Positions 41,952-52,213 of a stretch of 64,000 nucleotides of DNA are shown piece by piece. The notes below the pieces were generated by a model. That model did not search any database and was not told where the DNA came from. It saw only the letters and a list, made by a program, of their open reading frames with translations. Positions within the stretch are counted from its first letter, which is position 1. Each line of letters starts with the position of its first letter. The stretch comes from Holosporaceae bacterium (GTDB taxonomy: Bacteria; Pseudomonadota; Alphaproteobacteria; UBA7879; UBA5542). Made by a program: the position numbers and the translations under genes. Where the stretch lies: NCBI GenBank assembly GCA_022646525.1, contig CP060261.1, positions 372,001 to 436,000 of the forward strand, read 5' to 3'.

Positions 41952-41981
41952 TTTATGATCTACATAAACTTGGTTTATACT
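41952..41981 (+). promoter_or_regulatory. Possible promoter of the secreted-protein gene at 42018
   Basis: TTTATG (41952-41957) and TATACT (41976-41981) are 18 bases apart in the AT-rich divergent region between the double-barrel protein and the next gene. The -10 is good, the -35 weak. Confidence 0.35.
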
Positions 41982-42017
41982 AAAATTAAATAATAAGTTT
42001 AATAAGGGGTCGTGGAA

Positions 42018-42929
42018 TTGAAGTATGTATTCTTGTTTTTATTGGGTGTTTTAAGTGTTAATTCTCTAAGCCACGGGTCTTTTTTGTCTTGGGGGCGTGA
42101 TAGAATTTTTTATAATTCTCGCTTTTGTAAAGGAAACTTAGGGCGTATTGTGTCTGCGACACTAAAAGAGCGTGTTTATAAGGGCTGCTTAACCGCAGGT
42201 CTTACTAAACTTGATTCTCCAAACTCAAGACTCCATAAATCTTTTGCCTATGAATACAACCCTAAAGGCGTTTTGGATAAACCAATGATTGCCAAGGGAA
42301 CAAAAGGTTACAGTCGCAGAACGCGTGATATTTTAAAGTATGCAATCTTGAGGCGCATGGGCCAATCTGTAAGTGATTTTGACACTGCTTTTGCCGTAAC
42401 GGATAAAGGTAAAGATTTATTGGCTTTAGATTTAAATACATTTTGCAGTAAATATAACGGGAGAAGCACTTTATTGGCAGGTGGCTCTGGCAACTACAGC
42501 AAAATTAAAAGTACAGATTCGTTGATTCGCTTGCATATTCAGCAAGTCAATGCCTTCGAACTTTTACCAGAATTCCAACGCTTTCTAGCCATCGTATCAA
42601 AAGGAAAAAGTAGACGAGATCCTGATCACAAAAGAATGATATCAAAATTGAAGACCTTAAAGGTGCATTTTTTCAAGAACATGAATAGTTTAGTGGTTTT
42701 ACAACAGAGGCTTGGCCAAAATGGAACGGACGGAGAGGCAAAAAAAGCAGTTGTTGAAGAAGCGTTAGATAACCTTTTGGTATTTGCCAAACATTATGAG
42801 GTGTTTAAACAAGCTCTGGACACATTGCCCAAAGATCAAAAACCACAGTTTAAGAATTTGGATTTCTTTATGCAGATTGGTCAATATTTGTATAAATTAA
42901 ATCGCTATTGCCATCCTCCAAAGCGATAG
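42018..42929 (+). CDS. Unknown secreted protein
   Basis: Not recognised. About 303 residues, intact, with an N-terminal signal peptide (MKYVFLFLLGVLSVNSLSHG) followed by a basic, mostly helical protein. Notable segments are FCKGNLGRIVSATLKERVYK, KGTKGYSRRTRDILKYAILR, and a C-terminal half of predicted helices (LPEFQRFLAIVSKGKSRRD, VLQQRLGQNG, DNLLVFAKHYEVFKQALDTL). Four Cys occur in the mature part. A GTG at 42012 is only two bases from GGGG; the TTG at 42018 is well spaced from it and gives a cleaner signal peptide, so it is preferred. A terminator-like hairpin follows. Confidence 0.65.
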   Translation: MKYVFLFLLGVLSVNSLSHGSFLSWGRDRIFYNSRFCKGNLGRIVSATLKERVYKGCLTAGLTKLDSPNSRLHKSFAYEYNPKGVLDKPMIAKGTKGYSRRTRDILKYAILRRMGQSVSDFDTAFAVTDKGKDLLALDLNTFCSKYNGRSTLLAGGSGNYSKIKSTDSLIRLHIQQVNAFELLPEFQRFLAIVSKGKSRRDPDHKRMISKLKTLKVHFFKNMNSLVVLQQRLGQNGTDGEAKKAVVEEALDNLLVFAKHYEVFKQALDTLPKDQKPQFKNLDFFMQIGQYLYKLNRYCHPPKR

Positions 42930-42933
42930 AAGG

Positions 42934-42968
42934 AAAAAAGCAGACAGATAAAAGCTGCTGATTTTTTT
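42934..42968 (+). terminator. Probable intrinsic terminator after the secreted-protein gene
   Basis: AGCAG (42939-42943) pairs with CTGCT (42955-42959), flanked by an A run before and seven T (42962-42968) after, so the stem can extend by A-T pairs. The GC stem is short, hence moderate confidence. Confidence 0.5.
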
Positions 42969-43027
42969 CTGAGTATAAATAATCATAGTTTTGTGTCACA
43001 GCTAAAGTCATTTCATAAAAAGAAACT

Positions 43028-45717
43028 TTGTTTCTCATTGATGGGTCTGGATTCATCTTTCGGGCCTATCATGCTTTTTGCCTCCTTTAACGCGCAAAGA
43101 CAGGCACACCCATTGGTGCTGTTCTCAGGTTTACCAATATGTTGGTTAAGGTTCTAACAGAAATGGATGCCCATTATCTGGGGTTATTTTTGATGCGGGG
43201 CGTCACACGTTTCGGAATGATATTTATGGGTCGTATAAGGCGAATCGAGGAGAAACCCCTGAAGATTTAATCCCCCAATTTCCTTTAATTCGTGATGTGT
43301 GTCGGGCATTTGATGTCCCTCTTTATGAAAGAGAGGGGTTTGAAGCAGACGACATTATTGCAACCTACACGGCGGAAGCACCCGACCGCGATATTGTCAT
43401 TTTGTCATCTGATAAAGACTTGATGCAGTTGGTCTCTGACCGTGTCAAATTGTATGATCCTATTAAAAATCGTTTGATCGATAAAGAAGATGTACACGAA
43501 AAATTTGGCGTTGACCCATCGAACGTCATTGATGTTCAGGCCTTGATTGGGGATAGCTCAGATAACATTCCGGGGGTGCCTGGCATTGGGCCCAAAACAG
43601 CTTCTTTGCTGATTGAAGAGTTTGGTACATTAGAAGGGCTTTTAGAAAACGCGCATACGATTCCCCAAAATAAAAGACGGGCCTCTATTCTTGAATTTGC
43701 AGATCAAGCCCGCTTATCTAAAGCACTTGTTACCTTAAAAAAAGATGTTGAGGGTGTGCTGCCCCTCGAACAGCTGCGCGTTGAAAAACCCAACCACGAG
43801 AAAGTAAAGCGCTTTTTGGAAGCACAGGAATTTTACGTTCTTTTGAAACGTTTGTTTCCTGATAATAAATCTGAAGCACTTCCACCATCAGTGCCTTCTT
43901 CGTATACTTTGGTGACGAAACAAAACGCGCTACAGTCTTGGATTAAAAAGGCTGAAGATAAAAAAGCGGTTGCCTTTGATACGGAAACCAACTCTCTTGA
44001 TGCAAAGTCTGCAGCGTTGGTTGGTATATCTATGTCGGTTAAACCAGGTGAAGCGTGTTATGTGCCTGTTTGGTATCAACCAAAAGTGTCTCTTTTAGAG
44101 CATCGCGACCAAGAAACTATTTTAGATCGAGAGACAGTTCTAAAGACTTTAAAGCCGCTTCTTGAAAATCCCAACATTCAAAAAATTGGACATAATTTAA
44201 AATATGATCAACTTGTTTTGAAGAAGTATGGCCTTCATATAACAAATATGGAAGACACCATGCTTTTGTCCTACCTACAGCAGGGGGGGAGACATGGGTT
44301 GGATGCATTGGCAGAAGGGTTGTTTGAACATAAAATGATTTCTTTTAAAAGAAGTCACAGGGGTAGGCAAAAAAGCCCTTAGTTTTGAAGAGGTTTCTTT
44401 AAAAGAGGCGACAAACTATGCGGCTGAAGATGCGGACTATACGCTTCGTCTTTATGATCTGCTGAAAAGTCAGGTGGCAAACGATGAAACGCTCTCGTCA
44501 ATCTATCAAAAAAATTGATGTGCCTTTAATTGACGTACTGGTTGCAATGGAGGATGTGGGTATTAAAGTTGATCCTCAAGTTCTCAATCAACTGACACAC
44601 GATATGAATGGCCGTATGCATCAGCTTGAGAAAGAAATTTTTGATTTGGCAGGAGAAGAATTTAACATTGCATCTCCCAAGCAATTAGGAGAAGTGTTAT
44701 TTGAGAAAATGGCTTTGCCGGCGGGGAAAAAAATCAAAAACAGGGGCTTATGCAACAGGCAGTGACATTTTAGAAAACTTGGCCCTTGATTATCCCATTG
44801 CTGAAAAAGTATTGGCATGGCGGCATTTCTCAAAACTAAAAAGCACCTACACAACAGCCTTAATTGACCAAATTAATCCGACTACTGGGCGTGTTCATAC
44901 ATCTTATGCCATGGCTGTGACTTCAACGGGGCGACTTTCGTCATCAGATCCGAATTTACAAAACATTCCGATTCGCACAGAAGAAGGTAGAAAAATACGT
45001 AAAGCTTTTGTTGCAGAAGAAGGGTTTCGTCTTTTCTCTTTTGACTATTCTCAGATCGAACTTCGGTTGTTGGCCCATATGGCAGACATCCCTCCACTAG
45101 TAGAGGCCTTTAACTACAACAAAGATATTCACCAGTTAACAGCAAGCCAAGTTTTTGGTGTGCCCCTTGATCAAGTAACGGGTGATCTTCGAAGCAAAGC
45201 AAAGGCAATTAATTTTGGCATTATTTATGGCATAAGTGCTTTTGGGTTGGCCAAACAGTTAAAAGTTTCCCGTAAAGAAGCGGCTGATTATATCGACAGT
45301 TACCACCGGCAGTATCCTGGTATTAAAGCGTATATGGATCAAACAATTGCGTTTGCAAAAGATCATGCTTTTGTTGAAACCTTATGGGGCCGTCGGTGCT
45401 TTGTGCCCAATATTCATTCAAAGAATGGCATGCTGAGAAGTTTCGCCGAGCGCCAGGCAATTAATGCACCGCTTCAAGGGAGCAATGCCGATTTTATCAA
45501 GAAAGCGATGATTCAAATTCACCAGTTTTTGACAGAAAAGAAATGCAAGTCACGTATGCTTTTGCAAGTGCATGATGAATTGATTTTTTATATATTTGAT
45601 ACCGAAAAAGACATGTTGGTAGACCCAATTCAAAATATGATGGAATCAATCGAAAAGTTGAAAGTGCCTCTTATTGTTGGTATTGGCCAGGGTGATACAT
45701 GGGAAGACGCCCACTAA
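43028..45717 (+). CDS. polA: DNA polymerase I, frameshifted
   Basis: Repair and Okazaki-fragment polymerase. The 5'-nuclease domain begins LFLIDGSGFIFRAYHA (breaks near 43080, 43130 and 43175) and continues YERE-GFEADDIIATYT, LSSDKDLMQLV and ALIGDSSDNIPGVPGIGPKT. The 3'-5' exonuclease domain keeps its first acidic pair (VAFDTETNSLD), so proofreading is likely active. Polymerase motifs: A FSFDYSQIELRLLAHMADI, B SKAKAINFGIIYGISAFG, C LLQVHDELIFYIF. Further breaks lie near 44355, 44490 and 44745. The TTG at 43028 is a tentative start; span is about 896 residues, normal for PolA. Confidence 0.92.
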
Positions 45718-45787
45718 GCTATGCTCAAATAACTCTGTTCAAACAAAAATGATTTATGTACAGTGCCCCTAATAATTTAGGGATAAC

Positions 45788-47577
45788 ATGAAATTTTTAT
45801 ACTGCTTGCTGTTGCTTGCCTCGGGCTGTGCCGTAAAAGATAAACTGCACCAAGACCCCCTTGGCCAAAGAACTGATCAATCCATTCGGAACCATCTTCT
45901 TAAAGAAAGTCCTGTTTCAAGGTCGCTGCCCAGGCTACCTAAAAAACGATCTCAAACGCCACCCCTTCCTAAAGAGTTGTTGCGGAAAGTCACAATTCAA
46001 TTAGGCGAAAAACAAAATGTGCGCAAAGTTTTTATGGACGTATGTCGTGCGGCCAAAGTGAATGTGTTAGTTGATCAGCATATTGAGGGCCACATTTTCT
46101 ATATGGCGAAAGCCCGGCCTTTGATTGAGGTCATCAATGCCATCTGTACCTTGCTGGACTTACGATGTCGGTATGAAAATCATGTTTTGATTATCGAGCG
46201 GGATTTACCTTATTCGCATACCTATGATGTGCAGTTTTTAAACTTGAATCGAAAAACAAAAAACAACGTCACCATTACAAATAATATTTTGTCCAAAACA
46301 ACAGCGTCAGGGGTAGGGGCGAATGGGTCTACCACAGAAGTGACAAGTCATGTGGAAAACGACTTTTGGGACGAGTTGAAATCGGTGCTTCAAAATATTC
46401 TTCATGGGGCAAGAGGCGGGCACCGTGTGGTGGAAAGAATAGAAGAAAAGGGACAAGCCACAGGTTATGAAAATGATGCCCATCAGCGCAAAACGCACCC
46501 AGCACAAACAACAACAAAGGTACAGGGTCAGGCTTCATTTTTTTTTGCATATAAGCAAGGGGCTGATCACCGTTTTTGGGACGCAGAAAAGAGCAGAGAT
46601 TGTCGCGCACGGTTTTAAGAAAATTGCGCGAGAAGATTTCTGCCCAAATTTTAATTGAAGCCAAGGTTCTTGAAGTCACCTTAAAGAAGAATTCAAAAGT
46701 GGAATTGATTGGCAGCGTATAGGTCAGTATGGGCTTGGTACCTATGATGGGGTAGGGAACACAAACTTTAGGGGGGACTTTAGTGCCTCCGCTTTGTTTG
46801 GATCGATGGCGCAAAAAACATCATCAATCATCACAACCCCTGAAACAAGTAATGTGATTAGTATGGGTGCCCGAGGACGATCACTTTCAGCTATTTTAAA
46901 TTTTATGGAAACGTTTGGTGTGGTGCGCACACTTTCAAAGCCCACGTCTAACCATTTTGAATAACCAAACAGCCGTTCTTAAAGTAGCTGAAAATTTTGT
47001 CTTTTTAATGTAACGGGGATCGGCAATTTTAAATGCAGATAATACAAACTATGGATCGTTGGTGACTGCTAACAGCACACCACAAACCATCCCTATTGGT
47101 TTTGTGATGCATGTTCAGCCCGCAATTGACCCTGAGTCGCAAGATATTATCTTAAACTTACGACCTACCATTACCCGCCTTATTGATACAAAGAAGACCC
47201 CGCTGTTGTCCTGTTGAACCAGTCTCTTAGGAATCCAGCGGCACAAGTTAAGTCTGAATTTCCGTAATTGCTGTTCGTGAAATTGATTCATTGTTGCGTA
47301 TTCAATCAGGAGAGGTAGCGATTTTGGGGGGCTTATGATTGAAGGATCAGAGACAGGGAAGGCAGGCATTCCAGGCACTTCAGACAGTGCAGTTAGTTTT
47401 TGACATCATCAAAAGAAAAGCAAAATCAGTGACAGAGTTAGTGATTTTTTGCGCGCTACCATTTTAAAAGACCCTCTGCCTGACGCTAAAGATCACGACT
47501 TGTATCAAAACTTTACTATGGACACGCGCCGTATTGATTGGGAACGTTCAAATGCAAAAATTAAAAATATATTTTAA
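45788..47577 (+). CDS. Secretin lipoprotein of a type IV pilus/type II secretion system (PilQ/MshL-like), frameshifted
   Basis: Forms the outer-membrane gate for a pilus or secreted substrate. The leader KFLYCLLLLASGCAV has a lipobox (LASGC). A secretin N-terminal domain follows (VTIQLGEKQNVRKVFMDVCR, NAICTLLDLRCRYENHVLII), then a variable part and the C-terminal secretin region: ISAQILIEAKVLEVTL, RLTILNNQTAVLKVAENFVF, IQSGEVAILGGLMIEGSE and VTELVIFLRATIL. Breaks fall near 46560-46620, 46690, 46950, 47005, 47210, 47265, 47330 and 47400. It is close to MSHA-type MshL in layout; the exact subtype is uncertain. Two prepilin-like genes follow. Confidence 0.82.
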
Positions 47578-48248
47578 AAATGATGGCTTCAGTCTTGTAG
47601 AGGTAGCCATCGCACTTATTGTCATTGGTGTTATTTTGGGGGCGTGCTGAAAGGACGACAGCTTATTGAAAACGCTCGTATGAATGTGCTGATGCGCAAT
47701 GTAGATATGTATCGTGTTGCGTTTCATCTTTTCAAGAAACGTATGGGGCACTACCGGGAGATTTTCATTTGGCCTCTAATCAAATTGATGGGCGTTTACG
47801 TAATGGAAACAATGACGGCATCATTTCTGGGCAAGGATTAAATCCGCAGGATGAAGCAGGACAAGCTTGGCGTCATCTATCAAGTGCTCATTTAATTTCT
47901 GATGTGGGGCACTGCCTCAGTTTGGGCATGCAGGGCGCGGAAAAGGGTGCCCCATGAAAAAATAGGGGGGTGATGACCGTACGTTATGCTCTGATGTGCA
48001 TATGCCAGGGCATTGGCTTTTGTTAGGACAAGAAAATGGTGCCGAAGGAGATGGGGCCTTTTAACCCCAAGGCAAGCTCAAACTATTTGCCAAAAAATGG
48101 ATAGTAGTGACCCTATGTATGGCCGTGTGCAGGGGCGTCATGGAGCAAATGTGGCCCCTGAAGATTGTATTAAAATGGGCGCTTTAATACCCAAAACGAT
48201 CATCCTGCTTGTGTATTGTATATTTTCAACTATGATGAGATGGCTTAA
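47553..48248 (+). CDS. Prepilin-like protein 1 (type IV pilin fold), frameshifted
   Basis: The ATG at 47553, overlapping the secretin end, gives MQKLKIYFKNDGFSLVEVAI: a short basic leader, the prepilin peptidase site (G before FSLVE, with the Glu at mature position 5) and a hydrophobic helix (ALIVIGVILGG). The globular part has RYGALPGDFHLASNQIDG, NGNNDGIISGQG and EAGQAWRHLSSAHLI, a pattern seen in other alphaproteobacterial pilin-like proteins. Breaks fall near 47640 (a G run), 47750, 47905, 47960 and 48060-48190. Likely a major or minor pilin. Confidence 0.75.
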
Positions 48249-49021
48249 GAAAAACGATGGATTTGCCCTTGTTGAAGTCTCTATTGCTTTGATTGTGATG
48301 GGTGTTGTGATGGGAGTGGGGCTTCCTTCTTTTTTGCATTATTTGAAGTGGCAAAAAATAAAAAGAAACACAGGAAAAGCAAGAAAAAATTCTCTATAGC
48401 CTTTCAAGCTTTGTGCTGCAGAACGGATATTTACCCTTGCCAGCAGACCCAGAAGCGCCATCATCCTCATTTGGGTTAGCAAGGCAAGAAGTGACACATC
48501 CGTCAGATATGCGGGGGTTGATTCCTTTCAAAACACTTGGTTTGTCTGAGCGGTTTTCAAAAGATGGATTCGGGCGCTATTTCACTTATATGGGCGGGGC
48601 TGCTGAAAAAGAGAATTTAGCCCTTAGCAATAAGGCTTCGTTTTGTGGCGCACGCCCTATGTTTTTTTTGCGTGTTTCGGAAAGGCGTTCAGGGGGAGTA
48701 CTTTCTGATCGGCCGCACCATGCCATTCAACATGACCCAACTGTTGTTGTTCTCATGAGTCATGGAGAGAGTGGCCATGGTGCCTATCATGGATCGGCTG
48801 GACATGTGCAGCGCCTAAAAAGTGCCGCAACGGTATGGGCCCGATAAATTTTATAATGCCGCCAATCATTTGCATGTCATCAGCCGAGGGCATTCAAAAG
48901 AAAGGGCGATGTATTTGACGATATGATTGTATGGGTGACGCGCCATAATTTAATGGCGTTTTATGGTCGGTCACCTTGTGTAAGAGAGGAGGTTCATGGC
49001 GATGGTCATGTGGTTATTTAG
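48232..49021 (+). CDS. Prepilin-like protein 2 (pseudopilin), frameshifted
   Basis: MMRWLKKNDGFALVEVSIAL shows a leader ending in Gly, the FALVE cleavage/methylation motif and a long hydrophobic helix (IVMGVVMGVGLPSFLHYL). The remainder, NGYLPLPADPEAPSSSFG, LIPFKTLGLSERFSKDGFGR, VVVLMSHGESGHGAYHGSA and DDMIVWVTRHNLMAFYG, resembles other long prepilin-like proteins with a 'LPLPADP' segment. Breaks lie near 48390, 48830 and 48900-48920. It overlaps prepilin 1 by 17 bases. Confidence 0.75.
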
Positions 49022-49027
49022 ATTCAG

Positions 49028-49186
49028 GTGGGTTCTTTTGCACTTTTTATTATGAGCATTTTTTGTGTTGGGGTGTGGGCTTTAGATATTTCTTTCCAAA
49101 AACCTGCCCCGCCTCCTGCTGTACAAAACGTGCAGCCGCCTAAAGTTGAAGCACCTTACTTTTTTACTTTGAAGACTAGCCCCTGA
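49028..49186 (+). CDS. Possible small membrane protein behind the pilin genes
   Basis: A GTG at 49028 opens a 52-residue frame: a hydrophobic helix (FALFIMSIFCVGVWALD), then a Pro-rich tail (KPAPPPAVQNVQPPKVEAPY). It begins seven bases after the second pilin and overlaps the convergent rpe end by 31 bases. The layout (short helix plus Pro-rich periplasmic tail) would suit a pilus accessory protein, but no family is recognised and the start codon is weak. Confidence 0.35.
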   Translation: MGSFALFIMSIFCVGVWALDISFQKPAPPPAVQNVQPPKVEAPYFFTLKTSP

Positions 49187-49833
49187 AGACTTTTTATATG
49201 ACGGGCATAGTGTTGGGGTCCATCTTTAAAAACACTGGTGCCAGCAATGAGAATATCAGCCCCTGCTGCACAAAGCTTAGGGGCATTTTCAGGCGACACA
49301 CCCCATCTACAGCAATCTTAAATGATAGACTTTTTCAGCTCTTTGATTGTGAAGCCATGCAATTTTTTTCAACCTGATTGTCCATAAACTTTTTGTCCAC
49401 CGAAGCCTGGTTCGACCGTCATCACCAGCACAAGGTCAAGCAGGGGAAGATAAGGGTCTAATGCTTCAATCGGCGTTTTAGGGCGGAGTGACAGGCCTGC
49501 CTGCTTTTTATGTGACTTTATCTTTTCTAAGGTTTCCAGAAACATTTTCAGTTTCAACATGTATCGTAAGCGCATCGGCGCCTGCCATTACAAAAGCTTC
49601 AATAAAGTCGAAGGGTGTGACATCATCAAATGCACGTCGAAGGGAAGGGCGGTATACCGGCGGATTGCTTTCACCACAGGAGGGCCAATTGTGAGGTTGG
49701 GGACAAAGTGTCCATCCATCACATCTACATGCACAAGGTCGGCACCACTTTTTTCAATATCTTCTAGTTCTTGTTTAAGCTGTCCAAAGTCAGCCGATAA
49801 AATGGAGGGTGCAATTTTTACTATTTTTGTCAT
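49156..49833 (-). CDS. rpe: Ribulose-phosphate 3-epimerase, frameshifted
   Basis: Interconverts ribulose-5-P and xylulose-5-P in the pentose phosphate pathway. MTKIVKIAPSILSADFGQLK, DLVHVDVMDGHFVPNLTIGP and LPFDVHLMM hold metal-binding His and catalytic Asp residues; later PYLPLLDLVLVMTVEPGFGG and AVDGGVSPENAPKLCAAGAD hold the second Asp. Breaks fall near 49620, 49520, 49380, 49345 and 49300. The stop (49156-49158) is in the frame of AGTSVFKDGPQ and LQGLVFKVKK. Open frame upstream to 49878 is ignored; the ATG at 49833 fits the family. Confidence 0.9.
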
Positions 49834-49860
49834 ATTTTGTGTCTGTATCCTTAAAGCATA

Positions 49861-49888
49861 TTGACTTTTTTCAGGCACTCTCTATAGA
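49861..49888 (+). promoter_or_regulatory. Sigma-70 promoter of the tRNA-Met gene
   Basis: TTGACT (49861-49866) and TATAGA (49883-49888) with a 16-base spacer, predicting transcription from about 49895, 15 bases before the tRNA. Both boxes are near consensus. Confidence 0.75.
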
Positions 49889-49909
49889 ATGGTTAGGTCA
49901 ACGCACTCG

Positions 49910-49984
49910 GGCGGAGTAGCTCAGTTGGTTAGAGCAGTGGAATCATAATCCATGTGTCGGGGTTCAAATCCTCCTCCGCTACCA
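49910..49984 (+). tRNA. tRNA-Met (CAT), elongator type, T-stem short by one pair
   Basis: Cloverleaf: acceptor GGCGGAG/CTCCGCT (first pair G-U), D arm GCTC-AGTTGGTTA-GAGC, anticodon arm GTGGA-ATCATAA-TCCAT with CAT, variable GTGTC, T arm with TTCAAAT loop, and encoded ACCA. The sequence closely follows elongator tRNA-Met of alphaproteobacteria rather than tRNA-Ile(CAT), though that choice is from memory. The T-stem has only four pairs (GGGG/CCTC) where GGGGG/CCCTC is normal: one base is missing from each of two homopolymers. Length 75 instead of 77. Confidence 0.93.
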
Positions 49985-50080
49985 GTTACTACTATACCGA
50001 TCTTGTCTATTAAAATCACATGGAAAAAAATCATTGATTGCAAATCGCAACCCGTATTTAATTAAAACATTGGATATATG

Positions 50081-51082
50081 ATGAACGCTTGGGTTATTAC
50101 AGACGGAAAGATTGGAACAGAAAAGCAGTGCCTGGCTTTGGCAGAAGCTTTGGGTTTAGATGTGTCAGTAAAAAGAATTGCAGCATCTTTTCCGTGGACG
50201 CACTTACCCCTTCTTTGTGGCTTAACCTGATCAATGCCCTTGATGCCAATTCTAAAACAATTCTTATGGGAGAGCCCTGGCCTCAAGTCATTATTGCAGC
50301 AAGTCGCGTTGCTGCCGCCCTGTAGCGCAAATTAAAAAAATTCTAGGATCAAAAATCAAAGTCATTTTTCTGCAAAACCCTTATCTAGATTTAAGTTGTT
50401 TTGATGTGGTGATTGCCCCTAAGCATGATGGATTAAAGGGCAAGAACCTGATCGAAACTCATGAGAGGCCCTCCACAATGTAACCCCAGAAAGATTGGCG
50501 AAAGAAAAAAAAAAAGAAAAGTGGGCAAAAATTTTACCAAAAACAATGCCGCGCCCATGGGTGTCTATTTTATTAGGTGGGAACAGCCGTCATCATAAAA
50601 TGGATCCTGATACTATGGAATATTATGGGTCAAGGTTGCGCCACCTAGCCCAGCGTTCAGAGATGAGTTTTTGGTGACCCCTTCAAGACGCACACCACAG
50701 GAAAGTTTAACTGCTTTTCGTCGTGCCCTTGGCGACTGTCATCACTTTATTTGGAATGAGTTAGGGGATAATCCCTATTATGGATTTTTAGCCCTTGGCG
50801 ATATTGTTATTGTTACCAATGATTCTGTTTCCATGCTGTCAGAGGCTGCTTCTCTTGGAAAACCTTTGTATACGTTTGCTTTACGTGGGGCCGCCGGCGT
50901 CTTAACTTGTTCAATAACTATTTGGAAGATGCAGGCATTGTGCGCCCGTTTAATGGGTTTTTGATGAATGGGATCCAAAGCCTGTGAATGATATGGCCCA
51001 TGTCGTGAAAGAGCTTAGAAAAAAAATTAAAATTTCTACCGAGAAAAAGTTTCTTCCTAAAAAGTTTTCTTCTACATTGTGA
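50081..51082 (+). CDS. ELM1-family protein (mitochondrial fission ELM1-like, GT-B-like fold), frameshifted
   Basis: Bacterial relatives of plant ELM1, with a glycosyltransferase-like layout and unknown reaction. MNAWVITDGKIGTEKQCLAL, PWPQVIIAASRVAAAL, VIFLQNPYLDLSCFDVVIAP, VSILLGGNSRHHKMD, VTPSRRTPQESLTAFRRAL and DIVIVTNDSVSMLSEAASLG match the family from end to end. Breaks lie near 50190, 50210, 50325, 50460, 50670, 50900 and 50965. A second ATG one codon earlier (50078) is possible. The TGA overlaps the dprA GTG start. Confidence 0.8.
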
Positions 51083-52177
51083 ACCATGCGGTTTACAGAA
51101 GAAATTTTTCCCGTCTTCGCTTGCTTCGCACTCCTCATGTGGGCAGTGTTACATTTTCAAAACTGATAAAAAATATGGGTCTGCACAGAAGGCCATTCTT
51201 TCTTTTGATGAAATTCAAAAGTGCTGCGCCGTAAGCCAGAACTTGCCTCACCAGACTGTATTGAAAAAGAAATTAAAGCGACAGAACAATTAGGGGGCCA
51301 ATTTATTTTTTGGGATCATGAAAACTATCCTTTTGAAAAAAAACTAGACCCTTATCTGCCCCCCGTGCTTGTTGTATGTGGTGATACCAATCTTTTGTTA
51401 AAGCCGCGGGTGGCCATTGTTGGCGCGCGTAACGCGTCTTTCCATGGAAATCGCTTGGCTTTCACCATGGCAAAAGAGTTAGGCCAAAGTGGTCTGACAG
51501 TGGTATCAGGATTTGCACGGGGCATCGATGCAGCAGCGCACAAAGGCAGTATAGACACAGGAACCATTGCCGTTTTGGGTACGGGGTTGGGGCGTATTTA
51601 CCCAGACATTCACAAAACACTTTTTTCTGAAATTAGAGAAAAAGGGCTTCTTATTTCTCATTTTTCTTATGACACAGGCCCTCAGGTGCAAAACTTTCCT
51701 GTGCGGAATCGGCTTATCGCCGCCCTGGTTGAGGGGGTGGTTGTTATTGAGGCTGCTTTTCAGTCAGGATCACTGACCACAGCTGAACAAGCAGGTGAGT
51801 ATGGCAAAGAGGTGTTTTCTGTGCCCGGATCGCCTTTAGATCCGCGTTGTCGGGGGTCGAATAAACTGATTCGAGAAGGGGCCACCCTTGTTGAATCTGC
51901 CCTTGATGTGCTTGAGGGGCTGAATCCTCAGTTGTGGCACGCACACCGTCAGAAAAATCAGAGGACACAAAAAACCCATGTTCAAAAAGGCTCGCTTGAT
52001 GTATCTAAAGTATTGGAACAATTAAGTGCTGTGCCTGTTTCTGTTGATGATTTGGCAGAAAAGTTAGAAATGCCTATTCATCACTTATCTTCTATTTTGA
52101 CAAAGTTAGAAATTGATGAAAAAGTAGAAGCCCACCAGGGAAATCGTGTTTCTCTTGTCTTGCAGGGGCAGTTCTGA
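51079..52177 (+). CDS. dprA: DNA-processing protein DprA (Smf), frameshifted at its start
   Basis: Loads RecA on incoming single-stranded DNA during natural transformation. The N-terminus, read from the GTG at 51079, gives VYRRNFSRLRLLRTPHVG and then shifts near 51170 and 51220 into LRRKPELASPDCIEKEI. The Rossmann core is intact: PRVAIVGARNASFHGNRLA, VVSGFARGIDAAAHKGSIDT, GLGRIYPDIHK and FPVRNRLIAALVEGVVVIEA. The C-terminal winged helix (LEQLSAVPVSVDDLAEKLEM) is present. The dprA-topA-rnr order is common in the class. The pilus cluster 2 kb upstream could supply DNA uptake; this link is inference. Confidence 0.93.
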
Positions 52178-52213
52178 TGTATTATAAACGTCCCACTTAA
52201 ACGGAAAGTGTTC

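Noticed and set aside
42868..43056. Minus-strand frame between the secreted protein and polA
   Set aside because: Overlaps the coding ends of both genes and shows no domain or start signal.
45767..45783. Inverted repeat CCCTAA/TTAGGG before the secretin gene
   Set aside because: Six pairs with a four-base loop, no T run and no known operator match; too short to call a regulatory site.
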